Shown here piece by piece: positions 46,242-59,136 of a stretch of 64,000 nucleotides of DNA. The DNA is from Laburnicola sp. R22_1 (Eukaryota > Ascomycota > Dothideomycetes > Pleosporales > Didymosphaeriaceae): assembly GCA_014281115.1 (NCBI GenBank), contig JACONQ010000011.1, positions 1,550,001 to 1,614,000 of the forward strand, given 5' to 3'. The stretch's first letter is position 1, and the number at the start of each line of letters is the position of its first letter. The position numbers were made by a program, and so were the translations under genes. The notes beneath the pieces are model-generated. The model did no database searches, was not told the DNA's origin, and saw nothing but the letters and a program-made list of their open reading frames with translations.

Positions 46242-49016
46242 TCAGCCAAACCCCATAAACTTCTGCTGCACAAACTGATCCGGGTTCACCGTCTGACTGC
46301 CCTCCGCAACGCCAATGGTCCCATCGTTCAAGAACCAACTCCAATCCTGATCAATATCCATGGGCATGTTCTGCCACGAGAAATTATTCGTCGGCAGCGG
46401 GAAATTGCTCAACGAGTCGTCGTTGATCTGCGTGCCTGTCGCCGTGGACGGCGTGTCCATGGTCGTAGAACCCCAGTTGTAGAAGCCTTCGTAGGAGACG
46501 AAGGGGTCCGCGAAGGTGGAGGCTTGGTTGGTCCCGTTGCCGGTCCCGGGGGAGGTCGTGGACGTGGGATGGGAAGAGGGCGTCGTGATGCCGCCGCCGC
46601 CGGCGTTGCTGGTGCTGGTGGTGGACTGCGAGAAGAAGTCGCTGCCTGCCATGTCGGATCTAGGCGCGACGAGCGCGTTCGAAGCATGGCAGGCGATGGA
46701 TGCAGTGCCGGTTGTAGGGGTATTATCCAGCGAGCCATGGATAGCGTATTTCAACTCGAGATCTTTGGTGGTGACCTGTCTGCCGCCGCGGCGGATATGC
46801 AGGGTGCCGAAGTAGGGGATGACGAACTCGGTCATGCCGCCGCAGTCGTCCTTGTCGTTCGGGTTGCTGCTGCTGCTGCTGCAGTCGCTGCTGGCGCCCT
46901 GGCCCATTCCGATTTTTAATTTGTTGAGCATCTTTTCGAGCACTTCGGCGCTTTGGAGGGCGACTTTGCCGCCTTTTTCCGACGAGGCGCGTCGGAAAAT
47001 GTCGATGCTGATTTCGATGAGGCGGATGTCTTCTTCGCGGTCTTTGGGGGCCATGGGCGTGTTGGTTGCGCCGTAGTTGAAGAGGCCGAGCACGATGAGG
47101 ACCGCCGAGGTGAAGCCGATGAAGTCGACGGCTTTGCATTGGTATAGGGGCTGTACTTCGCCGGTGCGCAGCGCTTGGTACAGCCGCAGGACTTCGCGGG
47201 AGCCGTTGACGCAGGCGGTGCGGCTGTAGGTGAAGCGGCTGTTTACAGCCGACTTGAGCATGAAGGGGAGGTGGAGGTAGACGCGGATCTGGTGGTACAC
47301 CATTTGGGCCATGAGGCGCTCGCGGAGCTCGGCGGCGTTGCTTTCGATGTCTGCGAGGAGCTCCGAGTACTCGAGCCAGGCTGGATCGAGGCGCTTGTAG
47401 AGGTCCTCTAGTTCTTGGTCGATTTGAAGGGCCCAGGCGAAGCTTTGTTCTGCTATGCCTTGGTTACGGTCGATGACTTTGCCGGCGAGGATGGAGACGT
47501 TTGTTATGAAGAGTAGGGGCGCCATGTAGGGGCCGTTGTCGATCTTGGGAAGCGTCAGGTCACAATGGGAGTCACAGAGACCGTATGGGAGACCAAGGAG
47601 GAGCGAGAGGAAACGGTCTCCGTGGTAGAGGGCCCACCAAATAGACTCGTGCGCTACGGATGAGGTGCGCTTGCGGTGGAGGCCCTGGAAGAAGTCAGTC
47701 ATGTCGCAAGGACAATATACAGCCACAGGACGTAAGGTAAGTAGAAGGTCCCTGGGATAACACAGCCCTGCCATGTTGCCAACCTTTGTCTTAGTACCGT
47801 AACGGGGAACATACCATAAGCTGCGTATACATCAACCCTTTCCTGTACGCAAGCCACGCCCGGCGTGGTTGCCCGACGTCTGCGTACCATTTGGCTTTCA
47901 AAATCAAGCATTCCATGCCTTCAAGCGTGGCCGCGTATTCGTCGTCCCCCAGCACCCATCGATCGACGAGCTCAATGTAGCGCTCAACTTCCACCTCATC
48001 ATCCGAGCAAATGCCGACCGCTAGAACAACAGTACCAATAGAGCCAATGTTTCCTTGTGCCAGGGCCTTCCAAGCGAATTGGGACAGCGATTCATCGCTT
48101 GCAGCAGTGCCACTACATTTCCGTCGCCACGTGAGCCACCAATCGCTGTTGCTGGTCAGGATTTTGTTGAGTTGCTCGTGGGGTGGAAGTGCGGCGAGGA
48201 GCGCACTCTTGACACGTTCTTGCTTGACTTGTTGGCCGACCGAGTTGCCTTCGTTGTTCATAGCGTCTACCGGGTTCGTGTAGCTTAGTATGTAGCGGTC
48301 AACCGAAGAAGAGTCTTTGCGGAGGTGTTCCACGCGCGCCTCACTGCGCTTCACGTTGAGCTACAAGAATTATTAACCATCGAGAGGATTGAACATGTTG
48401 ACATACAGCATCTTCAAAAACGGAGAGGATAGGCACATGATGTCCCCTGTCCGACGGTACACGTTGCGCTTCCCTGAGGATGGATGAAGAAGCCTCTGAC
48501 GACAAGGGGGTGGGAGGAAAGGCGTCTTTGGTGATGATGTTTGGTGTCTTGAAGGATGTTGAACCGTAATCGGAGACACTTCTCTCTGATTTCTCGTCCA
48601 GGAGAGAATCAACGAGAGCTTCCAATCGTGATACACGTTCACGGAGGTTCTTCCTATGGTCGACGACTACCTCTGGGTCGGCATTTTCCTGATCGATGCA
48701 TCGGCTGCCACGGGCGAAGCACTCTGAGCAGACGTTTGGATTGTCTGCCGGGTATATGCATCTGATCTTTCGGCGGCGGCCTGGGTAGTTTTAGATGGGC
48801 AAAGATGCAATGGAGTAGAGTACTGATGATTCGTTTCCGTAGAGCGTGTCACCCCAGGACGATGGACGGTGTACACGCAAGCCGCACGGCGACTCATGAC
48901 CTGACGCTGCATACGAAGAGAAGGTAACGAGCTAAGGAGACCAACAACGTACACTCAAAACAACTGTGCGTCCCCTTCCTCATCTTCTTGCGCGTCGGCA
49001 AGTTATCCTTGGGCAT
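46242..49016 (-). CDS. Zn2Cys6 fungal-specific transcription factor
   Basis: Exons (minus) 49016-48953, 48780-48407, 48360-47815 and 47684-46242 give 808 aa in phase. The binuclear zinc cluster is complete across intron 1: Cys19, 22, 29, 39, 42 and 49 (CX2CX6CX9CX2CX6C). RKNLRERVSRLEALVDSLL then forms a linker/coiled-coil for dimers. The middle is the fungal_trans regulatory domain, with GLHRKRTSSVAHESIWWALY and GDRFLSLLLGLPYG. The C-terminal ~150 residues are Ser/Thr/Gly/Asn-rich and probably an activation region. The target pathway is unknown. It is next to a sugar-type transporter and near a P450, which may be under its control. The last intron (47685-47814, 130 bp) was chosen because it restores MGLHRK; a shorter alternative would be only 31 bp. 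Confidence 0.9.
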
Positions 49017-49920
49017 GGTTTTGCTTCTTCCTCCTACTTTTTTGCTTACGGTCCGGTCCGGCTCTTCGTCCGAGACGCCCGCTCGAACGAAGAATATATA
49101 TACAGAAAGACGCCGACCACGCTCGGCCAGCTCGTGTGTTCGATCGGAACCAGGCAGCAAGAAAGCAACAGCAAAAAGTGTTCGGACGCAATGTACCAGG
49201 GATCGTTCGTGCGGTTCTCGTCCGGCCCCAGGAGCTCGGGTAATAATCGGACAGCCAAGGAACTTTACTGACTAAACACTTCACACAAAGCTGCCTGTGC
49301 AGCACATGTCAGCAACTATATACCTCGATGGGCCAGGCAGCGCTGATTGCGTTGTCGTGCCTGAAGGGCGGTGCATTCTGAATAAGCCCATGGTGGCCCG
49401 CTAGGTGCGGCTGGGAGACTGCCAAGCGTACCTCCAGTCCGCCCTACTCATCTCGACTCATCTGCAACTCTCTCTTTTTACTGTCCCAGTCGTCGCAGAG
49501 TCTCGGTCAGCAGAAGACCAGCACCAGGATGGCCATATCTGCGTGCTCAGTGCTTTTGCTTTCTTCACAAAGTCTGCCGTTGCTCGTTCCGAGCCACCGA
49601 GGATGGGCGTTGTCCCGGTGGTTTGTCGCGATCCTGCACCGCATTTCCGACCTCCAAAACTCGACTATTGTGTAGTGCTTATCGTTGCATGCTTGGATGG
49701 CATCTCGAATCTATTGAGCACGTTAATAGTACTTGCTTCAAATGTTATTAATATCTACGCACACGAGCAGTCTAGCCTAGCCACCTTTGGACGATCCACG
49801 ACCCATTTTCTCATCTGGGCTACAGGTATGCCTCACCGGACCGTACCTTGGGCACCTATGGTGAGCATCACCCAACATCCGGTCCTCGCGCCCGGCCCTC
49901 GCCCCCATCGCACAACTTCC
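49017..49920. promoter_or_regulatory. Upstream region of the Zn2Cys6 gene and 3' flank of the sugar transporter gene
   Basis: About 900 bp with no gene I trust. A 267-codon + strand frame (49405-50208) runs into the antisense of the transporter's last exon and is taken as chance. Confidence 0.45.
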
Positions 49921-52135
49921 CTACAACTTCTCCCCCATAATCTGCCCCTCGGCCTTCACGCTTCCCTCCTCCTCAGACGTCCTCCCACTTCCCACGGCCA
50001 ACTTCTCATTATAGAGCCCATTCATGCGCTCCAAGCTCCTACCCCTACTCTCCCGCAGGAAGAAGTATACATAGGGAAAGCCAATGACGTTGAACACGGC
50101 GAACCAGACCCAGATCTTCCAGCCGACACTTGCGAAGCCAATGGGGCCGGCGTAGACGGTGAGGAAAGCCATGAGCCATTGCGCAGACTACGAAACGAGA
50201 TAGGTTAGCGATCAGAAAGAGATATAGGAAAATTAGGCCAAGTGGAACGAGGGAGCAACTTACCATCCCAAGGCCGACGCCCGTGTGGCGGTGGCGTAGG
50301 GGCATTGTTTCCGAGATGTAGATGTACTGGAAGATGGTTAGCGTTAGTTTTGTGCCTTTGTATAGGTATGGGGGAAAGAGAGTAACTCAAATGGTAGGGG
50401 ATGGTGGGATGACGAAGTGGGCAGGGTTCCGGAGGACAATGGCATAAATGGGACGGGGCATGAGTGCATGTGGTGCCAGTGCCGAGTGATGGCCCGCAAT
50501 GCGACATATTGCGCTTTGGGTCTACTTGCGCTGCACATGCTGTGCGAATGCAATGATGAAGGAATGGCGGAGGCCGCGCAAAAAGAGGAAGGAGAGACAG
50601 GTCGGGTTGGAAGGTGGGAAAGGAGTAGATGAGAGCTCAACGCAGAAGAACAAGACGAAGCATACCGGTTGCGGAGCCCAAGTCGGACTGAAAACCAAGA
50701 TCCACCCGAACAGCATAGCGGCCGCAGCCGAGCTGGCTGCCTTCGTGCCCACGGCGAGCAGTGCGACAAACGCGATGATGAAGACGGACTGCAGAGCAGA
50801 GCCCCAGAGTAGCCACTTTCGTCGGCCGCCCTTTTCGCACCAGATCGAACCAAAGTACGTGCCGATAGCCAGCAGCGTTGTAGCAGCGCCAGAGCAGACC
50901 GACGCCGTGGTCGGCGCGAGCCCAATGTACACCTGGAAGATGGTCGTCATGTAGTAGAAGATCATGTTGATACCCATCAGGTACGCGACGCCGACGAGGA
51001 TGACGCCGTCTCTGATGCGCGTCGCAGCCTTGGTCTCACTGCGATCGATGAAGAAATCAGAGAATCGCAGCATCTCGCCGACCTCCTGGCGTAGTTCTGT
51101 CTCAATCTCCTCGGCTACGCGCTCAGCGGTTGCGGTGTCATCGCCGTAGATCTGCTGCAGCGCCTGCCTGCCCTCCTCCGGTCGGTTTTTCAAGAAGTAC
51201 CAGCGCGGCGAATCGGCGTTAGGGAAGACGAGCGCGATGCAGAGAAGGGACCACAGGATTTGAAGCGCTACCGGCAGGCGCCATACGATTTGCCCGGACG
51301 CGTACGTGAAGCCGAAATCAACCCAGTAGGCGAGGGCGGTACCGGTACAGGCGAAGGTCATGAGGATTCCTACAAGCGGGCCACGCTGCTCAACGGCACC
51401 AGTAGTCTCAGCGACGTAGACAGGGCCAGTGGCCATAACGAGACCATTACCGACACCCTAGGACCTGTATCAGCAAGAATCTGACCATGGTGTATAAGAG
51501 CAAGGTAGCTTACAATGAGAACACGACCGGCAATGACTTGACCGACGGAGAAGGCTGAAGTGGATATGATGGTTCCGATGATCTGGATCACGGCTCCCAG
51601 CAGGACCCAGGTGCGACGCCCAACACGGTCGCTCCATGGCGAGGCCACGGTGACACATCCGAGCCACGAGGCGAGCAGGAAGGACGCAACGATCATGGCG
51701 GTTGTAGTGGTGTCGGGCGTCTATACAGCGATTAGCATTGGCCTTGGTGAATGTTGACGGCTCTATGATCGAGTTACGAGTTCCCAAAGATCAAGAATTT
51801 GAGACGAAATCCCAAGGGCTAAACAAGAAACTCCTTCAACTTCAACAAAAAGCATGCAACATGAAAGGGAAAAACAGAATGGTCTCATAGTAAAAGCTAG
51901 CCGTCTCTTGCTGCGCAGTATACTGCCCTCTGACAACAAAAATGACTACATTGAAGTTGTAGGCCATAAAAGTTATTCCTCTACTTTCCTTTGAAAGAAA
52001 TTTGCAACTTACACCCATCGCAGATTGAAAAGCCTCGGTCTGCAACACTCCTCCCAACACACCGGCATCCCATCCGTAGGACATGAAGCCCATACGGACT
52101 CCCCAATCGACGAGCCTTGGTCTGAGTGTCGGCAT
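49921..52135 (-). CDS. MFS sugar transporter (hexose-type)
   Basis: Exons (minus) 52135-52013, 51720-51514, 51457-50666, 50326-50264 and 50187-49921 give 483 aa, all phase 0. Sugar-porter motifs are SDRVGRRTWVLLGAVIQIIG (after TM2), AGRVLIGVGNGLVMATGPVY with AET, GQIVWRLPVALQ, NADSPRWYFLKNRPEEGRQA and FFLRESRGRSLERM near the end. It should import a sugar across the plasma membrane; the substrate is unknown. The N-terminus is short (TM1 within GWDAGVLGGVLQTEAF), so an upstream exon may be missing. Intron 3 is unusually long (50327-50665, 339 bp) while the 21-codon exon 4 is tiny. It neighbours the Zn2Cys6 regulator. Confidence 0.87.
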
Positions 52136-53745
52136 CGCTATCTGTAACCCTCGGGGAGGTACAAGCAGACGATGTTACGTTTCTCAGATGTGAAGGATAC
52201 CACGACAACAGACACCGGTAGCAAGACCGTGGTACAGCAGCGCCGACTCCGACGCTTTGGTTCGATAGGAGGGGGAGAATAACAGGCGAGCAAAGGAGAA
52301 AGCACACCCAGGAGCAGGATGAAACAGCTTCAACTGCAACCCATGGCGGAGCAAGGGGATGGAACAAAAGTAATGCGAAGGGAGGGGAAAGGGGTGGGTC
52401 TTGGACAGGTCTTTAACCCTGAACCACGTGGGCAGATAAGTAAGAGACAGTCAGGGTAATGGTATTGCCCCTCTCACTCTATCCGGTTACGGGCAAGCTC
52501 GTTGGCCTTGAGAGGGGACAGAGCCGGGATGGTGGCTTTCATTCACTTCTTGACAGGTCAGGGCAATTGTCCCCAATTGGATTCATTGGCGGACTTTTGG
52601 ACGGACTTGCGGTTTGCGCGTCTGAGGACGGCTGGGAACTCAGAAGTGCACGGCCTGGTCGCTCTAATATGTCATTGGGGAGAACGGGCAGGGTATGAGC
52701 CATCGTAGATAGCGACAGCAGACATCAAACACCGCTGTCGTTCTCTTCCCTGTCGTCGTTTGCACGACTCATGCTCCGGCGAGCCAGGAGAATCTGTTAG
52801 GTGATCAATAGAGGAGAAAAGGGTAAGGAGGTGCATTCGGGACGCTGTCCTGATTTGTGTCTCGTCCCGCTTGCAGCTCCATTCATTAGATGATCGTTGG
52901 GACAGGTGATGGACGTGAGTTGTGCACGGAGACAGTGACCGGGTCCGGTTTTATGCATTCTTCGGCCGGCCGCAGTCCTCAATTTCAGCCATGGCATCCA
53001 CATCTCTGAGCTGAGCGAGCGGGGCCTCAAAGATCGGCACTGGTGTTTCTCTCTGCGGAGTGACGTCTTGGCTTGCATTCGCGTAGTAAAAAAAAGCCAG
53101 GCGGAGTGGGGTGAAGGAACCGGGGGGAGGCCCGAACCGAACCGTGCGAGATAGAGCAAAACGCTATGTAAAGGCCCGATGGGCGGCGCCGGCACAACGG
53201 TTAGTGCAGGGAATACCGTTCGTCATCCCTATTCCCGAATCCCCGGCTGTTCTTTACTCGAATCGGCTCACCGCAACTGCAGCCCCATCGAGCGGCCGTG
53301 GTGTTTTGCGGATGAGGGAGGTGGATACCACATGGTGGCTTGCTGTTTCTACTCATTGGCGTGCTGCATGGGATTGCATGATGAAGAGCGACGCGTGTGG
53401 TGTGGATCCTTCGAGATTACACTGCTCCAGGCCGGTGGTACAGCATGTAATGGACCCTGCGGAGTGGGGGACTTATATGGAGGGTGCGGGCTGCGACTGT
53501 TCCAAGGCTGTCACGCTTCTGTCACGTCTCTGTCCCCTTGTCTGACACGTGGGCTAGCATGCGCGGGGCATGGAGTGGTGTAGTTAGTGCAAGTGATAAT
53601 AAATCGTTGGGAGATGATCCCACAAGCCCCGTCTTCTTTTCTTCGTATCCAGTGCTCACTGTTCTTCTTTCCTTTTGACTGGGACTCCCACGATCGTTGC
53701 GCATTCTTTGGGTTCCCCTCCTTTTGCTACCAAGCACCTGCCAGC
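52136..53745. promoter_or_regulatory. Long intergenic region between divergent transporter and P450 genes
   Basis: 1.6 kb without a credible gene. Both promoters should be here. The open frames (for example 53111-53545, +) lack any domain. No transposon remnant is evident. Confidence 0.45.
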
Positions 53746-55495
53746 ATGGGCGTGCTCAGCGCCTTCCATGTCGAGGCGACGCCTGCGAATGTAGCCATTG
53801 TCGGGCTGACAACGTTGGTCGCAGCGTTGCTTTCCCGCATCTACTATATGCAATTTCTGCATCCATTGTCCCGGTATCCTGGGCCATGGTATGCGACGTC
53901 CTTCTCCGTGGTCGGCGCTTTGATCTCGATCAAGAAGATGGAGCCTGAATTCTTCATGTACTTGATCAAGAAATATGGCTGTGCGTGCACCATTCGTCTT
54001 CCATGCAACAGTTGCTTTAATGTCGAACTTCCACGCTGACCCACTACAGGCGATCGCCCTATCCGCGTTTCGCCTACCATGCTCTTCTTTCCGCGTCCTT
54101 CAGCGCTCAAGGACATCTACTGGGACCCTACGTGTAACTTGAAATCCGGGCTCTATGGCACCGGCGCACTTGGTCCCCCACATCTATTCTCGACACTGGA
54201 CGGCGAAGAGCACAAGTCGCTGCGCAAGGCCCTCTCAAATGCACCATGGACTATCGGCCAGCTCAAAAACACATGGGAACCGCGTTTCGACGATCAGGTC
54301 CGGTTGTTTGTAACCAGGATGCGCGAACACGCTCTTGCCGGCCGCACCGTGTGTCTCAGTGACAAGGTCGCTGAATTTGCCGCTGATATCATGAGCATGA
54401 TTTCTTTCACGAACCCGTTCGGCAGCGTTGACCATCAGCGCGACGAGAAGGATATTTTGGGGAACTGGCGCAAGGGCTTGGACTTCTTTGGCTTCGTTGC
54501 CCGTTGTCGCTTTTTTAGGGACAGGATCATCAAGCTACCGGTCGTAGGAATGTGGTTTCTACCATCCACCTCGAACGAGTCTGGGATGGGATGGTTGATG
54601 TGCGAGGCAGATCGCCAAGTTACCACGCGAGAGAAGCAGATCGCTGAAAAAGGGTTTGAGGGGAAGCCAGACTTCATGCAGCAGTGAGTGCCTTCTGTTT
54701 CTCACCCTCTTCGTTCTCGGAGAATCACGTGCTGATATGTGGATACTGTAGCTGCCTCGAGGCGCGTTACGCTGACGGCTCGCCACTTACCGCCTCCCAA
54801 AAGCGCGCCCATGTAACCCTGCTTATCCAAGCCGGCGCAGATACCACTGGTACCGCTTTAGGCTCGATCCTGCGCTACATGCTCATCACTCCTGGCGTGT
54901 TCAAGCGAGCCCAAGAGGAAATCGTCGCCGCTGATAAGGCTGGACTACTCTCGGATCCGATTCTGTATGAGGAGACCCGCCAACATCTACCCTACTTCGT
55001 CGCTTGCATCAAAGAAGGTCTCCGTCTAGACCCGCCGGCTACAAATCTATTTGCGCGTATTGCTCCCAAGGGAGGCAAGATGATCGATGGCTACTATGTT
55101 CCTGAGGGCACTGAGATTACCTCGCACGCGTATGCAATGCAGAGAAACAAGGACCTATTTGGAGAGGATGCCGAACAGTTCAACCCCGAGCGCTGGATGG
55201 TGAGCGAGAAACGTAATTTCAAGCTCGAGGCTGCGCAATTCACCTTCGGTGTCGGCCCGCGCGTATGTCTTGGTAAGGACATCGCCATCATGGAGTTGTA
55301 TAAGTTGTTGCCCGAGGTACGTCGTCTCTGCCGTCACGCTAGCATCAGTTGGCTAATCATAGGTTACAGACAGTGAGACGGTTCGATTTCGAGCTTGTGA
55401 AGCCTGGCAAGTACGTAGTAGCCGGTGGCGTTGCGTACAACCAGGACTTTATGGGCAAATTCTCTTTGAAAAAGACAGTGGATGCGACGGCTTAG
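53746..55495 (+). CDS. Cytochrome P450 monooxygenase (pisatin demethylase/benzoate hydroxylase-like group)
   Basis: Exons 53746-53980, 54050-54683, 54752-55316 and 55370-55495 give 519 aa in phase. An N-terminal membrane anchor (about 13-30, NVAIVGLTTLVAALLSRIYY) is followed by HPLSRYPGPWYATS. The I helix has IQAGADTTGTALGS, the K helix KEGLR, the heme loop FTFGVGPRVCLGKDIAIMEL with Cys462, and the C-terminus RRFDFELVKPG. GKDIAIMELYKLLPE after the heme Cys is typical of fungal P450s related to pisatin demethylase and benzoate 4-hydroxylase. The substrate is unknown: detoxification of an aromatic compound or a secondary metabolite step. A biosynthetic backbone gene is absent nearby. Located at the ER membrane. 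Confidence 0.9.
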
Positions 55496-57685
55496 AGCGC
55501 AAAGGTATCGACAGGGATAGCTCAGTTTTGAATTTACAGGCAGCCGCAAAACCCGAATGGCATCTGTCTGCCCTTATGTGTATGCACTCCTATGGATATC
55601 ATCACCTTTACCGGTTTGAGTCCGGACGAATACCTATACAATTGGAACAAGAGAACGCCTCTGGGACCGGTCAACTATAGGTGCATGAATTTTTCTACCG
55701 GTATGGAGTATATGTGCAGCTGATCGTTTGTCTCGGCGTTATTGTGGATGGATTGCTCGTCAACTGGCGGCAACCGCGAGAAGTCTGCATTCGTACTGGA
55801 TGCCTGCCATGCGTTGCATCTTCATTCGTTGGTATCCTATGCGGGAAAGAATTTATGCTAGTGTCTTATTGTGATTCCCGTGCAGGAATATGTTCTGATA
55901 TTCAGCTACATATGCGCAAGCGTACTGTGTACGTTGCTACGTCCTCGTCCCGATACTCGGCCCCGGCTGTTCCTCGTTACTTTTTCTTGAAGAGGCCGCG
56001 CAAAAGCTGTTGGGGTCGAGTATGGTCAGAGTCTCCATAGGCTTGGATCGGCGCATGACAAGGGTTGTTACTGAGGTACTACCGGTAATGCCCAAGGCTC
56101 GCCTCTTGAAAGAGCCGAGGGCAGTTTTGCCGAGTGCATGGCCCCACCCACACTCGACAAATGAAGCGACCTGCAGGATGAAGCCCAACAGTCTGAAGAG
56201 GAGGCGGCTGAGCCGCTGAGCGGGCAATTGATGGCACCGCTAGAGTGGTAGATTGAGAGTAAGAAGACGAAGCTCATTTGCTTCTTCCCAGAGCAACTCC
56301 GTCTTCGTGCAAGAACTGTTTCATCAGAGTGGAGGGGGTGGGGTAATAACTGTCGTTTGTCGGGCCGAATTAGCGTTGAAAGCCTGTCGTATTAGCAAAC
56401 CTGTACCCCACGCGAAAAGCAGACTAATTAATATAGTGCCGATCTCTTGTCACAGTTTATTCCCGGCACCGGTTGTACTAACTAATTCCGTTTGTCGTGG
56501 ACAAGGATACTTTCTAAAAAACTTCTCTCCCTATGCTATCTAACTTCAGAGGAGGATGGATCTGATTAATCTCATCATTCATGCCTCAGTAGTGATAACT
56601 CCACTCTTTTGATTGCCTTTCGTCTGATCTGCAAAAGCAGCAACCAAAAGGATTCAGATATGGATTTGAACCCCTTCAAATGAGCACGCGCGGCACCCAG
56701 AGCGCCGTTAAAAGAAAACCATGTGGGTCCGTGATCCCGCTTAGCGCTGGTCAGCGTCCGTTGCCTGACAGCCTGGGCAGGAATGGTGCCCGCTGGGTGG
56801 GAATTCTTCGGTCGCGCGCTTCACGTCTTGCCATGTTTCTTTTTAATCAACACGAGACTAAAATCCAGAAAGTCTCTGAGGCTCCCACATAGCGTACACG
56901 TGTATTTGGCGTGGTGTCGGAGTACCGCAAGAAGTGCGGTGATGACCTCCTCGAGTCTTCTTTGTTTTCTTTTGAAAAAAAAGACCACTGAATGAATTTG
57001 CGACCCATGTCCGCTCATGGGCGCGTCCTGTGCGTCTCCGAATCGGTGAAATAACAGTTCTTCGGTCGGACCCCACTGCCATGGGGCGGACAGGGCATTA
57101 AGTGGCAGGCGAAACGGCTGCGGTCTCCCGCGTTAGGCTTGTAACGTCCAGAACGGGCCGAGAATGCCAAGACGTTTCGAGATCCACTGCGGCAAGAGTG
57201 CTTGAGCTGAAGAGCTGCTGCTGTGCCATTGGGGGAGATGTTGGTGTGCCCTAAATTAGCGGTGTACCTAATCCGTCCCAGAGAGGACGGTGTCCAAGCT
57301 GACAGCTCGCAAGGACTAGGATAAGCTCTTTCGACAGCCTGCTGAAAGAAAGAAGAAATGAAATAACCGTTTGTACTGGGATGCTCTGCCTTCCCCACAT
57401 GCTGGTATCCGTCTGTTGCAGTGTTGTATGAGGACGGACAGTGCACAGTGTGACGGCTTTACTGATCCACCCACGGAGGTTCCACTTTGACAGCAGGGCA
57501 GGATAAGGGGTCCCTTTCCGGTCACCTTTCCATATAGACCCGACCTGGGTGGAAGAAGCAAAGGCCTGAGGCAGTTGAAGTTATCAAGGTCCTTGGGAGA
57601 AGTTATCGACACTTATTTGAGGCTAGTGCATCCTTCAAACGCCCACTTGGAACCATAGTGTTGCTTTGCTTTCCTTCGGGAACTG
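55496..57685. other. Long intergenic region
   Basis: About 2.2 kb with no recognisable gene, RNA or repeat. Several short frames exist but none has a domain or a plausible splice structure. Confidence 0.5.
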
Positions 57686-59136
57686 GTGGATCTGAGAACA
57701 GTATCTTATTGTCTGTTGTTATTATTATTGACTTCTTCGTCGTCGTCGTCGCCAATCTTTGGACCAAGGGACTTCGTTGCAATGGACATTCCCAAGGAAC
57801 GACCTGCAAATGCGGACGATACTCAGCAGCCAGTTTGCACGGCAATCACCATCGCCGGTTGTGTTCTCGTCTTCATAGTCGTTATTCTGCGCTACTTCGG
57901 GCGCTGGGTTCTGAGCCATCGAGTCCTCGGTGGGAAAGGAAAGGGAGAGAAGGTGTATGGCTTGGATGACAGTATGTTATCCGCAAGTGGTAACCACCTC
58001 CAGAGTTAACAATCAGCAGTCTTCAATGTATTAGCAGTTCTTACTTTCTACGGCCTTTGCATTTCCGTTTTCAGAGCGATCCGACGAGGAATGGGAGAGC
58101 ACATAGATCTCCTGCTCTACGAGCATGGAGTTCAAGGACTCGTCGATTACTCTCAGGTCAGTACAGCTCGTCCTTTATTGGACTTGAATACTTGCAGCCA
58201 TACACAGATATTTATTAACCCCGTCAGGCTATTTTCTTCTGCGCCTTATTCTACAACACGACCCTTGGTATGATCAAGTTGAGCGTCCTCTCGTTGTACG
58301 TGCGCATCCTGAGAGGAGTGCAATCACCACAGCTACGGATCACGGTATGGACCGTCTTTGCGGTTGTAGCAGCGAACACTACGGCCAATGTCCTTGTTGT
58401 TGTCTTCCAATGCTGGCCCCTCAAAGCGGCCTGGGAGATCGAAATACCGGCCAACGAGAAAAGGTAAGAGACTTCTTCGTCTACTCGCAGTTGACTAACA
58501 AGCTCTAGCTGCGTTGACGTCAACGCATTTTATCTAGGCAATGCCATTACTGGTGTTATCACAGATGCCGTTGTCTACTTCCTATCGGTACCGATTGTCA
58601 AGCCCCTCCAGATGGACGGCAAGACCAAGCTGCAACTGTTAGCAACTATGCTCATCGGTGGTTTGTACGTTGCAACCCGCTACAATTCCTGATAAAAGTC
58701 CGTCCCCGCTAATTAACTGTTTAGCGCAGTTATTACGTCTGCTGTACGCCTCGGTTTCATGCCAGCTCTTCTCTCCGACCCGGATGCCACCATGGCAATG
58801 GCCGTTCCAATGAATTGGTCTGTTGCTGAGCCTGCTGTTGGTATCCTCGTGTCGAGTATGCCTGCCATTCGCGCCATCCGTTTCCTGTGGCGTAAGCCCG
58901 GCCAGGGCAGCTACGGCTCTAGTGGGCCTCACTCGACACAGAAGAGCAGGACCGGCCACATCCAGCTTTACGACATAAAGAATGAGGTCCAGGAAGGCGA
59001 TAGGAAGAGTCGCAAGACTGATGAAGGAGACAACGATAGCGAGGAAAACCTGATGATTGGATCTTATGGTTCGAAACCTGGCATAGGCCAGATCTCACGA
59101 ACGACTGAATTGCGAGTAGAGCACCAGGCCATGTAA
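57686..59136 (+). CDS. PTH11/SAT4-type integral membrane protein (fungal rhodopsin-domain family)
   Basis: Exons 57686-57971, 58020-58156, 58228-58463, 58509-58664 and 58725-59136 give 408 aa; a start at 57782 would give 376 aa. There are seven membrane segments. The domain marks are GLDDIFNVLAVLTFYGLCIS, LFYNTTLGMIKLSVLSLYVR, CVDVNAFYLGNAITGVITDA and FAVITSAVRLGF. The first 22 residues (SYCLLLLLLTSSSSSS) could be a signal peptide if the upstream Met is used. The tail (about 310-408) is hydrophilic, Ser/Lys-rich and probably cytosolic. No CFEM cysteines are present. Some relatives are GPCR-like sensors of surfaces or plant signals (Pth11); most have no known ligand. It is the last gene before the right-hand repeat block. 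Confidence 0.87.

Noticed and set aside
47784..47814. 31-bp intron in the Zn2Cys6 gene
   Set aside because: Too short for a fungal intron; using the acceptor at 47685 restores the conserved MGLHRK junction.
49405..50208. 267-codon frame on + strand
   Set aside because: Its 3' third is the antisense of the last sugar-transporter exon; no domain.
53111..53545. 144-codon frame in the promoter region of the P450
   Set aside because: No domain and no support beyond being open.
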